NCBI GenBank assembly: GCA_018712545.1
Contig: DVGV01000043.1
Coordinates: 1 to 64,000 of the forward strand
Length of the DNA stretch: 64,000 bases
Source of the DNA: Candidatus Coprenecus merdigallinarum
GTDB lineage: Bacteria; Bacteroidota; Bacteroidia; Bacteroidales; UBA932
Reading direction: 5' to 3'
The position numbers were made by a program, and so were the translations under genes. The notes beneath the pieces are model-generated. The model was not told the origin of the DNA. It was given only the letters and a program-made list of their open reading frames with translations, and searched no databases. How positions within the stretch are numbered: the stretch's first letter is position 1; each line of letters starts with the position of its first letter. Shown piece after piece: positions 46,723-54,801 of this stretch.

Positions 46723-47123
46723 CTTCCGAAGGTGAGCAGTTTCCTGCGTTTTCCGCACACCTTCCGAAGGTGAGTAGATGCAGCACCGCCACGAGAGATG
46801 CCTGTCACCGCATTTTCCCGTCCACCGTACCTTTCCCACCTTCCGAAGGCGGGCAGTTTCCCGTGTTTTCTGCACACCTTCCGAAGGTGGGTAAATGCAG
46901 CACCGCCACGAGAGACGCCTGTCGCCGCATTTCCCCGTCCACCATACCCTTCCCACCTTCCGAAGGCGGGCATTTTCCTGCGTTTTCTGCACACCTTCCG
47001 AAGGTGAGCAGATGCTGCACCGCCACGAGAGATGCCTGTCACCGCATTTTCCCGTCCACCGTACCTTTCCCACCTTCCGAAGGCGGGCATTTTCCTGCGT
47101 TTTCCGCACACCTTCCGAAGGTG
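46720..47123 (-). repeat. Tandem palindrome array I
   Basis: Eight palindromes of the CACCTTCGGAAGGTG type start at 46720, 46758, 46837, 46875, 46954, 46992, 47071 and 47109. Alternate distances of 38 and 79 give a 117-bp unit, 3.5 copies. Three of the eight, alternating, have CG in place of CA at the first arm. Read on the minus strand it has the same orientation and the same spacer sequence as arrays II and III. It fills the gap between GLPGLI C and the TonB-type receptor gene. Confidence 0.9.
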
Positions 47124-47211
47124 AGCAAGGTCTGCAAACGGAGAATTCAGAAATATTGTCAGATAAATGCATCATATCGTTCATTACGTCTCGCAACTCG
47201 ATCTATTTTAC

Positions 47212-48189
47212 CTATTCTAATATCTCCTGAAACTCGTACCTCAGCGCATTGACCAGCTTCGGGTCATTGGGATCCACCTCCTTGCCCTCCGAAGTGGTAA
47301 GCCTGATGCTCGTCACGTCCATTCCGGCGGTAACAAAGCCGATGGGGTCCTCGATGTAGCGGCGCAGGGTGCGGTAGTACTTGCGCAGGTCGGTGCGGAC
47401 ATACTGCTCGTCCGGCATCATCACCGGCAGACCGGCCACCTGACGGATGCCCGTAAGCAGATACACATACTGACAATCAGTATCGTACACGTGCATCACC
47501 AGCCCGGGCAGGCCGCAGAACTTCCAGGGCCCTTCGGACAGCGGCAGCTCAGGCGCGAACCAGGCCACATAGTCCCGGCCCCGGAATGAGCATTCCGCCC
47601 GCCGCACCCGGTACCCCAGCAGTTCCTTCCACTCGTCAGTCACGACCCAGCCGAAATCCGGCACGGCCTCCACCACCTCGAACCAGTCCAGCATCTTGTC
47701 TATCATAGTCATCCGTCCCGTCCTGGGCCAGTTCTTGAACAGTTGCACGCTTGTGCCGCCCTTCACGTCCCCGACCGAGGAAAAATCATTAGTTCCGGAC
47801 TGCACCAGCGAGGTTATCAGCGAATCGCGGTAATACTGGCTGTAGCTGTAGAACCGCGATATCCCGTCCGGGCCGCCGCACTGCAGCAGCATCACGTCCT
47901 CGGCGATATCGGTACTGTCGCCCGAGAGCAGGGTCCCCTCCGGAGTCATCCGCGTCCCCGAGGTCGTGTCCTGCAGCCAGGCATAGCGGTATGTGCACTC
48001 TATCAAGGCCGTACCAATCCGCTCATAGCCCTGCGTCTCCTCCGAGAAAATGGTCACGGTGTTCTGTCCGGCTGCGGCAAGCGGGAACAATATCAGCATC
48101 CAGGCTACTACCGCCATCACATCCGCCATCCTCAAGCGCCTACGCCACTCCACACCCTGCTTCCGGTCCCAATTTTCACAGTACCCCAT
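47212..48189 (-). CDS. GLPGLI-family protein C
   Basis: 325 residues from ATG 48189. GTG 48153 and ATG 48129 are other possible starts, all before the signal-like segment VMAVVAWMLILFPLAAAGQ. The frame is open to 48429, but that stretch contains two copies of a 40-nt palindromic element and is not protein-like. The family motif appears as FCGLPGLVMHVYD after LSEGPWK. The protein is related to D across its length (for example GYRVRRAECSFRGRDYVAWFAPELPLSEGPWKF) and more distantly to A and B. Function unknown. Confidence 0.8.
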   Translation of the reverse strand: MGYCENWDRKQGVEWRRRLRMADVMAVVAWMLILFPLAAAGQNTVTIFSEETQGYERIGTALIECTYRYAWLQDTTSGTRMTPEGTLLSGDSTDIAEDVMLLQCGGPDGISRFYSYSQYYRDSLITSLVQSGTNDFSSVGDVKGGTSVQLFKNWPRTGRMTMIDKMLDWFEVVEAVPDFGWVVTDEWKELLGYRVRRAECSFRGRDYVAWFAPELPLSEGPWKFCGLPGLVMHVYDTDCQYVYLLTGIRQVAGLPVMMPDEQYVRTDLRKYYRTLRRYIEDPIGFVTAGMDVTSIRLTTSEGKEVDPNDPKLVNALRYEFQEILE

Positions 48190-48235
48190 ATCCACCTTAT
48201 CCCCGCCCCAGTTGCGTCCCATCAGTCTGCCTCTG

Positions 48236-48275
48236 CCGCAATGGCACCATTTCCCCCGATTTGCTGCCGTTGTGG
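48236..48275. repeat. 40-nt palindromic element, family 2, copy 2
   Basis: Arms CCGCAATGGCA and TGCCGTTGTGG around an 18-nt centre containing CGATTTGC. Copy 3 lies 65 nt further on. Both lie in the gap between GLPGLI D and C. Confidence 0.65.
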
Positions 48276-48340
48276 TAGAGCGGGATGTAAAGTACCGCGC
48301 ATATAGAGCCTGTAGAGAGGACACCGACGAAACGCACATG

Positions 48341-48380
48341 CCGCAACGGCACCGTTTTCCGCGATTTGCTGCCGTTGCGG
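48341..48380. repeat. 40-nt palindromic element, family 2, copy 3
   Basis: Perfect 10-bp arms CCGCAACGGC and GCCGTTGCGG separated by 20 nt, the same length and layout as the elements at 48236 and 5065. The centre again contains GCGATTTGCT. Confidence 0.7.
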
Positions 48381-48440
48381 AAAGAACACCGGAAAATGCG
48401 GAGATGAAATCAACGATAAATATTCTCATACACTACGACT

Positions 48441-49361
48441 TTAAAGTATTTCCTGAAAATCAAAATGCAGCACAGATGGGTCGCCCCCGTCCGCCGGCTT
48501 TGAAATCCTCACGGAAGAGATAGCCGACATATCGATGTCGAACAGCATCGGGTTCCCAGTATAACGTCTCAGGGTACGCAGATAGCTGCCTACATCGGTC
48601 CGGATATACTGCGCGTCAGGCATTTCCACCCGTATACCGCTGCCCGCCACCGACAGCCCCTGCAGCACATAATGGTACTGCAGCCGGGTATCGTAGACCT
48701 CTAAGATCAACCCTGGCAGGCCGCAGAACTTCCAAGGCCCCTCGGACAACGGCAGCTCAGGCGCAAACCAGGCCACATAGTCCCGGCCCCGGAACGAGCA
48801 CTCCGCCCGCCTCACCCGATATCCCAGCACCTCCTTCCATTCGTCCAGCACCCTCCAGCCGAAGTCCGGTACCGCCTCCTCCATCAGATAGTTCTCCGTG
48901 CCAATGATATCGGTCGAAGTCATCCGCCCCGGCTCCGGGAAATTCTTGTACACGGTAAATGCCGTACCGGCCGGCAGCGACCATACATCCAGCGCCGCCC
49001 CGCCGCCTCCGTCCGCAGCCAGCATCAGCGAATCCAGGTAGAACCGGTCATAGCTGTAGAACCGCGACACCCCGGAAGGCCCGCCGCACTGCAGCAGCAT
49101 CATTCCCCGCTCCACATCCGCACTGTCTCCGGAGACCAGCCCGCCGTCCGCAGACATCCGCGCAGTCGTATCCCGTAGCCAAGAATATCCGTAGCGGCAT
49201 TCGATCCGGGCCGTCCCGATACTGTCCATCCGGTAAGCCGCCGGCTTGAACATCACCTGTATCGACTGGCACCTGCCGTCTGTAGGCGAAAATACCATCG
49301 GCAGCAGGCCTCCTAAGAGCCATGCCGCAGCATAAAAGATTACTAGTGAAATTTTTCTCAT
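48441..49361 (-). CDS. GLPGLI-family protein D
   Basis: 306 residues with a signal peptide (MRKISLVIFYAAAWLLGGLL...). The family motif FCGLPGLILEVYD follows LSEGPWK. It is a close paralogue of protein C and the first gene of module 2 (D, C, array I, receptor). It is divergent from the histidine kinase gene across array II. A TAATTTTG -7 box is at 49394-49401. Function unknown. Confidence 0.85.
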   Translation of the reverse strand: MRKISLVIFYAAAWLLGGLLPMVFSPTDGRCQSIQVMFKPAAYRMDSIGTARIECRYGYSWLRDTTARMSADGGLVSGDSADVERGMMLLQCGGPSGVSRFYSYDRFYLDSLMLAADGGGGAALDVWSLPAGTAFTVYKNFPEPGRMTSTDIIGTENYLMEEAVPDFGWRVLDEWKEVLGYRVRRAECSFRGRDYVAWFAPELPLSEGPWKFCGLPGLILEVYDTRLQYHYVLQGLSVAGSGIRVEMPDAQYIRTDVGSYLRTLRRYTGNPMLFDIDMSAISSVRISKPADGGDPSVLHFDFQEIL

Positions 49362-49393
49362 ATCATCATTCGGTTTTGATTGTTTTCCGACAG

Positions 49394-49401
49394 CAAAATT
49401 A
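49394..49401 (-). promoter_or_regulatory. Probable -7 box of GLPGLI D
   Basis: TAATTTTG on the minus strand, 32 nt before the ATG. No clear TTTG at 19-21 nt was found. Confidence 0.4.
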
Positions 49402-49435
49402 CCTTACCGGATGCATCCTGAACATCAACAGATGC

Positions 49436-49449
49436 CTAACAAATGTTAA
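49436..49449. promoter_or_regulatory. Crp/Fnr-type palindrome before GLPGLI D
   Basis: CTAACAAATGTTAA, one base from the 5-4-5 consensus, followed by another half site (TTAAC at 49456-49460). The centre is 48.5 nt from the 3' end of the -7 box, 7 nt further than at A and B. Confidence 0.4.
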
Positions 49450-49480
49450 CAACTCTTAACCTCCCGGGAAGGCCTCTGCA

Positions 49481-50008
49481 CACCTTCGGAAGGTGGGACG
49501 AAAACGCGGAAAAACTGCACACCTTCGGAAGGTGGGACGGGCACAATGTAGGGAGAAACGCAGCTACAGCAAGCTCTCGTGGGGGGGGTCCGCTTCTGCA
49601 CACCTTCGGAAGGTGAGGCGAAAATGCGGAAAAATTGCGCACCTTCGGAAGGTGGAACGGGCACAATGTAGAGAGAAACGCAGCTACAGCAGGCTCTCGT
49701 GGGGGGTCCGCTTCTGCACACCTTCGGAAGGTGAGGCGAAAACGCGGCAAAATTGCACACCTTCGGAAGGTGGAACGGGCACAATGTAGGGAGAAACGCA
49801 GCTACAGCAGGCTCTCGCGGGGGTTCCGCTTCTGCACACCTTCGGAAGGTGAGGCGAAAATGCGGAAAAATTGCGCACCTTCGGAAGGTGGGACGGGCAC
49901 AATGTAGGGAGAAACGCGGCTACAGCAGGCTCTCGTGGGGGTTCTGCTTCTGCACACCTTCGGAAGGTGAGGCGAAAATGCGGAAAAATTGCGCACCTTC
50001 GGAAGGTG
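49481..50008 (+). repeat. Tandem palindrome array II
   Basis: Ten perfect CACCTTCGGAAGGTG palindromes start at 49481, 49520, 49601, 49640, 49719, 49758, 49837, 49876, 49955 and 49994. They form five pairs with distances 39 and 79 (once 81), a 118-bp unit. The longer spacers are nearly identical to one another. Short open frames on both strands are by-products of the repeat. It fills most of the gap between GLPGLI D and the histidine kinase gene. Confidence 0.92.
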
Positions 50009-50014
50009 GGCAGG

Positions 50015-50028
50015 TTAACGAATGTTAA
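50015..50028. promoter_or_regulatory. Crp/Fnr-type palindrome before the histidine kinase gene
   Basis: TTAACGAATGTTAA, a perfect 5-4-5 repeat and the exact reverse complement of the site before GLPGLI A. Its centre is 41.5 nt from the 3' end of the -7 box. Confidence 0.55.
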
Positions 50029-50030
50029 TT

Positions 50031-50063
50031 TCTGCGGATGTCTGGAAACCCTGTGTATATTTG
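50031..50063 (+). promoter_or_regulatory. Promoter of the histidine kinase/response regulator pair
   Basis: TATATTTG (50056-50063) matches TAnnTTTG, and TCTG (50031-50034) is a 3/4 match to -33 with a 21-nt spacer. The ATG at 50097 is 33 nt downstream. Confidence 0.55.
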
Positions 50064-50096
50064 CAGTGCGATACCACGTACACAAACCATAGGACC

Positions 50097-51623
50097 ATGC
50101 AGAGCAGACGCACATTCATCCTCATAGGGACAGCCGTCGGAGCGGCCCTCGTCGCAGCCATCACTCTTACGATGGTGTGGCTCGTGGACTCGTACCGCGA
50201 CCGGCAGCGGGAATTCGAGGGCAGGATAAACTCCGCCTTAGATGAGGCCGTCGCCGCCGAGAGGGAGGCCCGCACGACAGAGGGGAGGAGCCTCATCCTG
50301 CTCGAGACCGACACCACGGACGGAATCGACATTCTCAAGGACGTAATCGAGAACATACCGTCCGAGGACATTGCCTCCGTCAAGGTCTACAAAAGCGGGA
50401 CAACCTACACCGACGCCATCCGCCGTATCATGACCACCGTCCCCGACTCCGACAGCCTGAGCGGCTTCCACACCTCCAACTTCCTGCTGACTTTCTACGC
50501 CATGCTGCGCTACAAGGACATATCCTACCCCTGCTCGGTCACAGTCGGAACCGAAGCTAAGGATACGACAGGACTGAACATATCGATGGACTCCCTGAAG
50601 CGCTTCCTCGACGGATTCGGCCCGGACGTGAAAATCACCGGTTCGTTCACCGTCACCCCTGACAGGGACTCCGTATCCAGGACATTGTACTCCGACAGCA
50701 CGGTCATAGACAGGCCGGTGACATTTACCCGCACGATACTCATCGGTGACTCCACGCCCCGGATAGTCTGCACCGTGCAGATGACCGACCCCTCCCGGGA
50801 CTTCCTACGGGAAATGGCAGGCCTCATCGCCGGCATCCTCGCCATCACCGCCATCCTCTGCTTCAGCTACATCTACCTGCTTCACACCGTATTCCGCCAG
50901 AAGACCCTAAGCGAGATGCGCCGCGACCTGACCCACAACATCACCCACGAACTCAAGACCCCGATAGCCACCGCGTCAGCAGCCAGCGAGGCCCTGCTCG
51001 ACTATTCCGCCGACGAGGACCCCGAACGCCGCCGCCGCTACCAGGAGATCATCCGCGACCAGCTCGGAGCACTCTCCGCAATGGTCGGCCGCATCCTCGA
51101 CATCTCCCTCCAGGAACGGGACGACATAGCATTGAACCCCTCCCCCTGTGACCTGCAAGAAATGCTCCACCGCCTCTGCACCGAGCTGACCGTCAGCACC
51201 GCCGGCCGCGCCCGCATCAACGAGGACTACCCCGAAGATCCCGCGCCCGCCATCACCGCCGACGCCTTCCACCTCTCCGCCGCCATCTCCAACATCCTGG
51301 ACAATGCGGTCAAATATTCCACCGCCTCCCCCGAAATCACCGTCCGCCTCCGGAAATCAGCCGCCGACGGCAGCATCCGCATCGAGGTGCAGGACAACGG
51401 CATCGGCATCCCCGCCTCCCAGCACCGCCGCATCTTCGAGAAATACTACCGCATCCCCACCGGCGACGTTCAGAATGTCAGGGGCTTCGGCATCGGTCTC
51501 TACTACAGCCGCCTCGTGGTGGAAAAGCACGGAGGGACCATCAGCGTCAGTCCCGCTCCGGGCGGCGGCTCGATATTCACCCTCACTCTCAAAGGCATTC
51601 AGGACAATGGAAAACGCGGATAA
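50097..51623 (+). CDS. Sensor histidine kinase
   Basis: 508 residues from ATG 50097. The frame upstream to 50022 crosses the promoter. Membrane segments at about 8-29 and 241-263 enclose a 210-residue periplasmic sensor region of no recognised family. The HisKA phosphorylation site is His284 (THNITHELKTPIA). The ATPase domain has the N box (NILDNAVKYS), G1 (VQDNGIGIP) and G2 (GFGIGLYYSRLVV). It overlaps the response regulator start by 17 nt. The signal is unknown. The divergent GLPGLI/TonB module is the likeliest neighbour target. Confidence 0.92.
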   Translation: MQSRRTFILIGTAVGAALVAAITLTMVWLVDSYRDRQREFEGRINSALDEAVAAEREARTTEGRSLILLETDTTDGIDILKDVIENIPSEDIASVKVYKSGTTYTDAIRRIMTTVPDSDSLSGFHTSNFLLTFYAMLRYKDISYPCSVTVGTEAKDTTGLNISMDSLKRFLDGFGPDVKITGSFTVTPDRDSVSRTLYSDSTVIDRPVTFTRTILIGDSTPRIVCTVQMTDPSRDFLREMAGLIAGILAITAILCFSYIYLLHTVFRQKTLSEMRRDLTHNITHELKTPIATASAASEALLDYSADEDPERRRRYQEIIRDQLGALSAMVGRILDISLQERDDIALNPSPCDLQEMLHRLCTELTVSTAGRARINEDYPEDPAPAITADAFHLSAAISNILDNAVKYSTASPEITVRLRKSAADGSIRIEVQDNGIGIPASQHRRIFEKYYRIPTGDVQNVRGFGIGLYYSRLVVEKHGGTISVSPAPGGGSIFTLTLKGIQDNGKRG

Positions 51624-52326
51624 CAGAATACGGCTGCTCCTCGTCGAGGACGAGCGGACCTTAGCGGGCATCATCGCCGACACCCTCTCGGAGAAGGGCT
51701 TCGAGGTGCGCTGCGCCTACAACGGTGCGGACGGACTGCGGGCAGCGGCGGAATTCCGGCCGGAGGTCGTGGTCACCGACATCATGATGCCCACGATGGA
51801 CGGCTTCACCTTCGTCAAGCGGCTGAGGCAGGAGGGAATATGCGGCGAGAACGTCCCGGTGCTCTTCCTCTCGGCCCGCTCCGGAGCGGAGGACGTGGTC
51901 CGCGGCTTCGAGCTCGGGGCCCAGGACTACATCCGCAAGCCCTTCGCCATGAGCGAGCTGATAGTCCGGATCCATGCCCTGCTCGGACGGCAGAGGGCCA
52001 GGGCGGCAGCAGCGCAGAGCCCCTCCCCTATTGTCCTGGGACGGTACACCTTCGACCCTTCCACCGCCGTCCTGAGCCTGAGCGACGGCAGCAGCACCGT
52101 CCTGCCCGCCCGGGAAGCGGAACTCCTCGCCCTGCTCGCGTCCCGTCCCGGAGAGACCGTCCCCAACACCCTCATCCTCAAGCAGCTCTGGGGCGATGAC
52201 GACTATTTTTCCACCCGCAGCCTCAACGTCCATATCACCCGTCTGCGCAAACGTCTGGCCGCTGACCCTGACGTTTCCATCACCAGCCACCGCGGCGTAG
52301 GATACTGCCTCAGGATTATTGTCTGA
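51607..52326 (+). CDS. Response regulator, OmpR/PhoB family
   Basis: 239 residues from ATG 51607, inside the kinase gene end. The receiver domain has acidic VEDE near 13-16, phospho-acceptor Asp58 (VVTDIMMPTMDG), Ser in FLSAR and Lys111 (YIRKPF). The C-terminal winged helix (about 140-239) carries LPAREAELLALLAS and RSLNVHITRLRKRL. It partners with the upstream kinase as a transcription factor. Confidence 0.94.
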   Translation: MENADNRIRLLLVEDERTLAGIIADTLSEKGFEVRCAYNGADGLRAAAEFRPEVVVTDIMMPTMDGFTFVKRLRQEGICGENVPVLFLSARSGAEDVVRGFELGAQDYIRKPFAMSELIVRIHALLGRQRARAAAAQSPSPIVLGRYTFDPSTAVLSLSDGSSTVLPAREAELLALLASRPGETVPNTLILKQLWGDDDYFSTRSLNVHITRLRKRLAADPDVSITSHRGVGYCLRIIV

Positions 52327-52369
52327 AGGCAAAACCGCCTGACCTTCCGCTCCTTACGAAAGGCTAAAA

Positions 52370-53359
52370 CTATCCAAACAGGCTGGCGGGAACCTCTCCT
52401 GTCCAGCACTGAGGCCGCCGCACACCGAAAAGTTCGAGTATCACCGCTGCTGTATTGACAGTATTGTTCGGTTCCGTCATTTTCACACCCTTTGAAATAC
52501 CCGGACCGGCAATACCCCAGGGCACTATCATCTCATCCACACTCACTCCTCCATGCCCGTAGCCTATGCCGCCATGGTCCGTCAGAAACATGAAATGGGT
52601 ATCCTCGTACAAGCCCTCGGCTTTCAGTTTTTCCAACAGCTTTCCGGTCTCGGCATCAGCCTCTTCGATGGAATGGATGTACTCGGGAGACATCCACTGG
52701 TATTTGTGACCGGCATGATCGGTATGCACCGTATAGAGGAAGGTCAGGGATGGGCTGTCCCTGTGCGTCCGGATAAATTCATATGCCCGATCGAAATTAG
52801 GCACATACCCGTCGTTCTCCAGGTAGTTGACATCATCGAAATAACGGCGGTTATAGGGATAAAAGAGGTTAATCCAATTGTAGTAGAACGCGGTCTTAAT
52901 CTCCGGCATGCTGTCCTTCAAGACCTTGAATACCGAGGGATAATACCCGTCCTGGTCCGTTTCCACCGATGGCAGAGTGTGCTTTTCGAGAGTCCAGCCG
53001 TTATCAGTGATTCCGTGCTGCTCAGGACCGCTGCCTGTCAGATGACTGGTCCAGTTGGGCAGGGTCACCGACGGCATCACCACTCTGGTGTCAAGCGAGA
53101 GTACTCCGTCAGCCAGCATCCGGTCCAGATTCGGAGTATTGGCCTTAAGAAATCCCTCGCGGCATATTCCGTCGTAACTTATAAGCAGGATACGTTTCGC
53201 GCGGACACCGCAGCACCGCCTCCGTCCACGGCCGCTGATACCGGTTTCTTCCCCGGACATCATCAGCTCTCCGGCATTGCCCAGGACGGGCAGCATACCT
53301 GCGGCCACAGTAGCCGCCACGCTCTTTTTCAAGAAGTTTCTTCTGGTTATCTCTTTCAT
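52370..53359 (-). CDS. Alkaline-phosphatase-superfamily phosphodiesterase, Tat-exported
   Basis: 329 residues. The N terminus has a twin-arginine motif (TRRNFLKK) and a hydrophobic stretch, so export by Tat is likely. Metal and nucleophile residues of type I phosphodiesterases/nucleotide pyrophosphatases are visible: Asp63 (ISYDG), Thr99 (PSVTLPNW), Asp213 and His217 (HTDHAGH), Asp260-His261 (LTDHGG) and His268. The substrate is not known. It converges on the response regulator gene, 43 nt away. Confidence 0.88.
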   Translation of the reverse strand: MKEITRRNFLKKSVAATVAAGMLPVLGNAGELMMSGEETGISGRGRRRCCGVRAKRILLISYDGICREGFLKANTPNLDRMLADGVLSLDTRVVMPSVTLPNWTSHLTGSGPEQHGITDNGWTLEKHTLPSVETDQDGYYPSVFKVLKDSMPEIKTAFYYNWINLFYPYNRRYFDDVNYLENDGYVPNFDRAYEFIRTHRDSPSLTFLYTVHTDHAGHKYQWMSPEYIHSIEEADAETGKLLEKLKAEGLYEDTHFMFLTDHGGIGYGHGGVSVDEMIVPWGIAGPGISKGVKMTEPNNTVNTAAVILELFGVRRPQCWTGEVPASLFG

Positions 53360-53435
53360 GACAGTACATTTAATATTTTTGAATATGCGTTATCCATATT
53401 TATCCTGTAAATTTATAAAATATCTCAATATTCCG

Positions 53436-53450
53436 CTCCTTCCGAAGGTG
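53436..53450 (-). repeat. Single palindrome copy next to the transposase gene
   Basis: On the minus strand this reads CACCTTCGGAAGGAG, two bases off the array palindrome. It starts 11 nt after the transposase stop codon and in the same orientation as the gene. It is the only isolated copy seen outside the arrays. Confidence 0.75.
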
Positions 53451-53461
53451 ACCCTATATCG

Positions 53462-54397
53462 TTAAAGCACTATCCCAAGACACCGCGAAAGCACAGCATC
53501 TCCGACACCATATTGCCGCTTGATACTATCTGCTATCACAACCTTTTCTGAATCCGTAAGTTGCGCGTAACTTTTCTTGCCATACCCAGGGACATACTTT
53601 TCATCCACCACCGCACAAATATCCATATCCAGAATCGGTTTTTCCCTTGCCCATTGCTTGCTTTGAGTCAAAATACGCTCAAGGTCCTTGCCGGAAAGAT
53701 AAGGCTCAATTATTCCAACCGTTATCGCTGACTGCCCGTCCCTATCCTGCAACTGCTCCGTTTCCCATACTTGATAGTCACGCCTTTGAAGGCCATAATC
53801 AAACGCAGCATAAGAACCGAAAAATCCCTCTACCACAGCACTGTTTACCAGTTGAGAAGGTTCTATCTGCCCAGTTTCATCATCAAATATCAATCCCTCC
53901 GGAAGCCTCTGCCTGTTATCTCTGCGGATTATTGCAGCGAAAGGCCTTGCCGCTTTCTTAGGACGCGTGTCCTCCGGCCTCCTCGTTTCCTTCCTGAAAT
54001 ATAAACCGATTGACGAGAACTCATAATCATACGGATTCGATGTCAGTTCATGATGCACGGGGTTTCTCAGAACATAACTTATCGCAGCCGTAACATGACG
54101 CCTTCCAATCAGCTCCAGACTGAAAAATGACGGCTCTCCCAATGCACCTTTCCGACGATACCTCCTGTTAAACATCTGAGTATAAGACGATCTTATTCTC
54201 TGGATATAAGCCGCCGGATGCTCCGTTATCACTATGAGATGCACGTGTGTGGACATAATGGCATAGGCAAGCAGCTGAGCACCGGTGCCAATCACAGCCT
54301 GAGCGATACAGTTGAACAGCATGCAGTAATCCAGATACTTTCGACATAGAACCTCGCCGTGGGAGGTGTAGCATAGATGGTAGATCTTTCCCTTCAT
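53462..54397 (-). CDS. Y1 (HUH) transposase, RAYT-like
   Basis: 311 residues. The HUH motif is STHVHLIV (His51, His53). The likely nucleophilic Tyr is in the following helix (SSYTQMFNRRY, Tyr72 region). A C-terminal domain of about 120 residues follows, as in REP-associated tyrosine transposases. No terminal inverted repeats of a normal insertion sequence were found. The gene is visibly richer in A+T than its neighbours, suggesting transfer. The palindrome directly behind it, shared with three nearby arrays, fits a RAYT/REP partnership. Activity is not shown. Confidence 0.85.
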   Translation of the reverse strand: MKGKIYHLCYTSHGEVLCRKYLDYCMLFNCIAQAVIGTGAQLLAYAIMSTHVHLIVITEHPAAYIQRIRSSYTQMFNRRYRRKGALGEPSFFSLELIGRRHVTAAISYVLRNPVHHELTSNPYDYEFSSIGLYFRKETRRPEDTRPKKAARPFAAIIRRDNRQRLPEGLIFDDETGQIEPSQLVNSAVVEGFFGSYAAFDYGLQRRDYQVWETEQLQDRDGQSAITVGIIEPYLSGKDLERILTQSKQWAREKPILDMDICAVVDEKYVPGYGKKSYAQLTDSEKVVIADSIKRQYGVGDAVLSRCLGIVL

Positions 54398-54801
54398 AAT
54401 CTGTACTCTTTAAGCTGAAGCTGACAAATAATAATGCTGATGCCTGTAGGTTCCTATCAACTGGCTCAAATGCCCCCGAATGGCCCGGTTCAAGAGGCCC
54501 AAGAGGCCCGACAGGCTCCTCAAAGATATAGTTTATCTACTGATAATCAATGGAAAAGTTCAAAGAATACGCTCTTCTCCAAAAGATTTTTACGTTTTTA
54601 AATTTCTTATTTTTTATAAAAATACATTTTGGAACATTACGCACTGACTACCTGAAGGTTACGCGCAATCCCAGGCAATGATGCGAGGTCATGCGATGTA
54701 CATGTTCGTCCTGTGACGGCCTGCTGAAGGACAACTCATCGGAATAAGGCTAATCCCGAATACACAGACTTGCTATCCTGACACCACTCTTACACGACAC
54801 G
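54398..54801. other. Gap between transposase and cutC genes
   Basis: 404 nt with an AT-rich stretch at about 54540-54640 (upstream of the transposase) and a purine-rich repeat-like run (AAGAGGCCC twice) near 54490-54515. No gene, terminator or array palindrome was found. Confidence 0.4.

Noticed and set aside
47214..48429. GLPGLI C starting at 48429 with an 80-residue extension
   Set aside because: The extension is made of two 40-nt palindromic elements and would put the signal peptide inside the protein.
46720..50008. Possible CRISPR arrays in the 46.7-50.0 kb region
   Set aside because: The segments between palindromes are nearly identical from unit to unit and have two fixed lengths, and no cas genes are present. 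These are tandem repeats, not repeat-spacer arrays.
49446..50115. Many open frames of 60-140 codons on both strands in array II
   Set aside because: They consist only of repeat units read in different frames, have no domain content, and change frame with each 118-bp unit.
53462..54397. Ordinary IS200/IS605 insertion sequence
   Set aside because: The protein is longer than TnpA of IS200, no tnpB is present, and no IS-type ends were found. The neighbouring palindrome fits a RAYT better.
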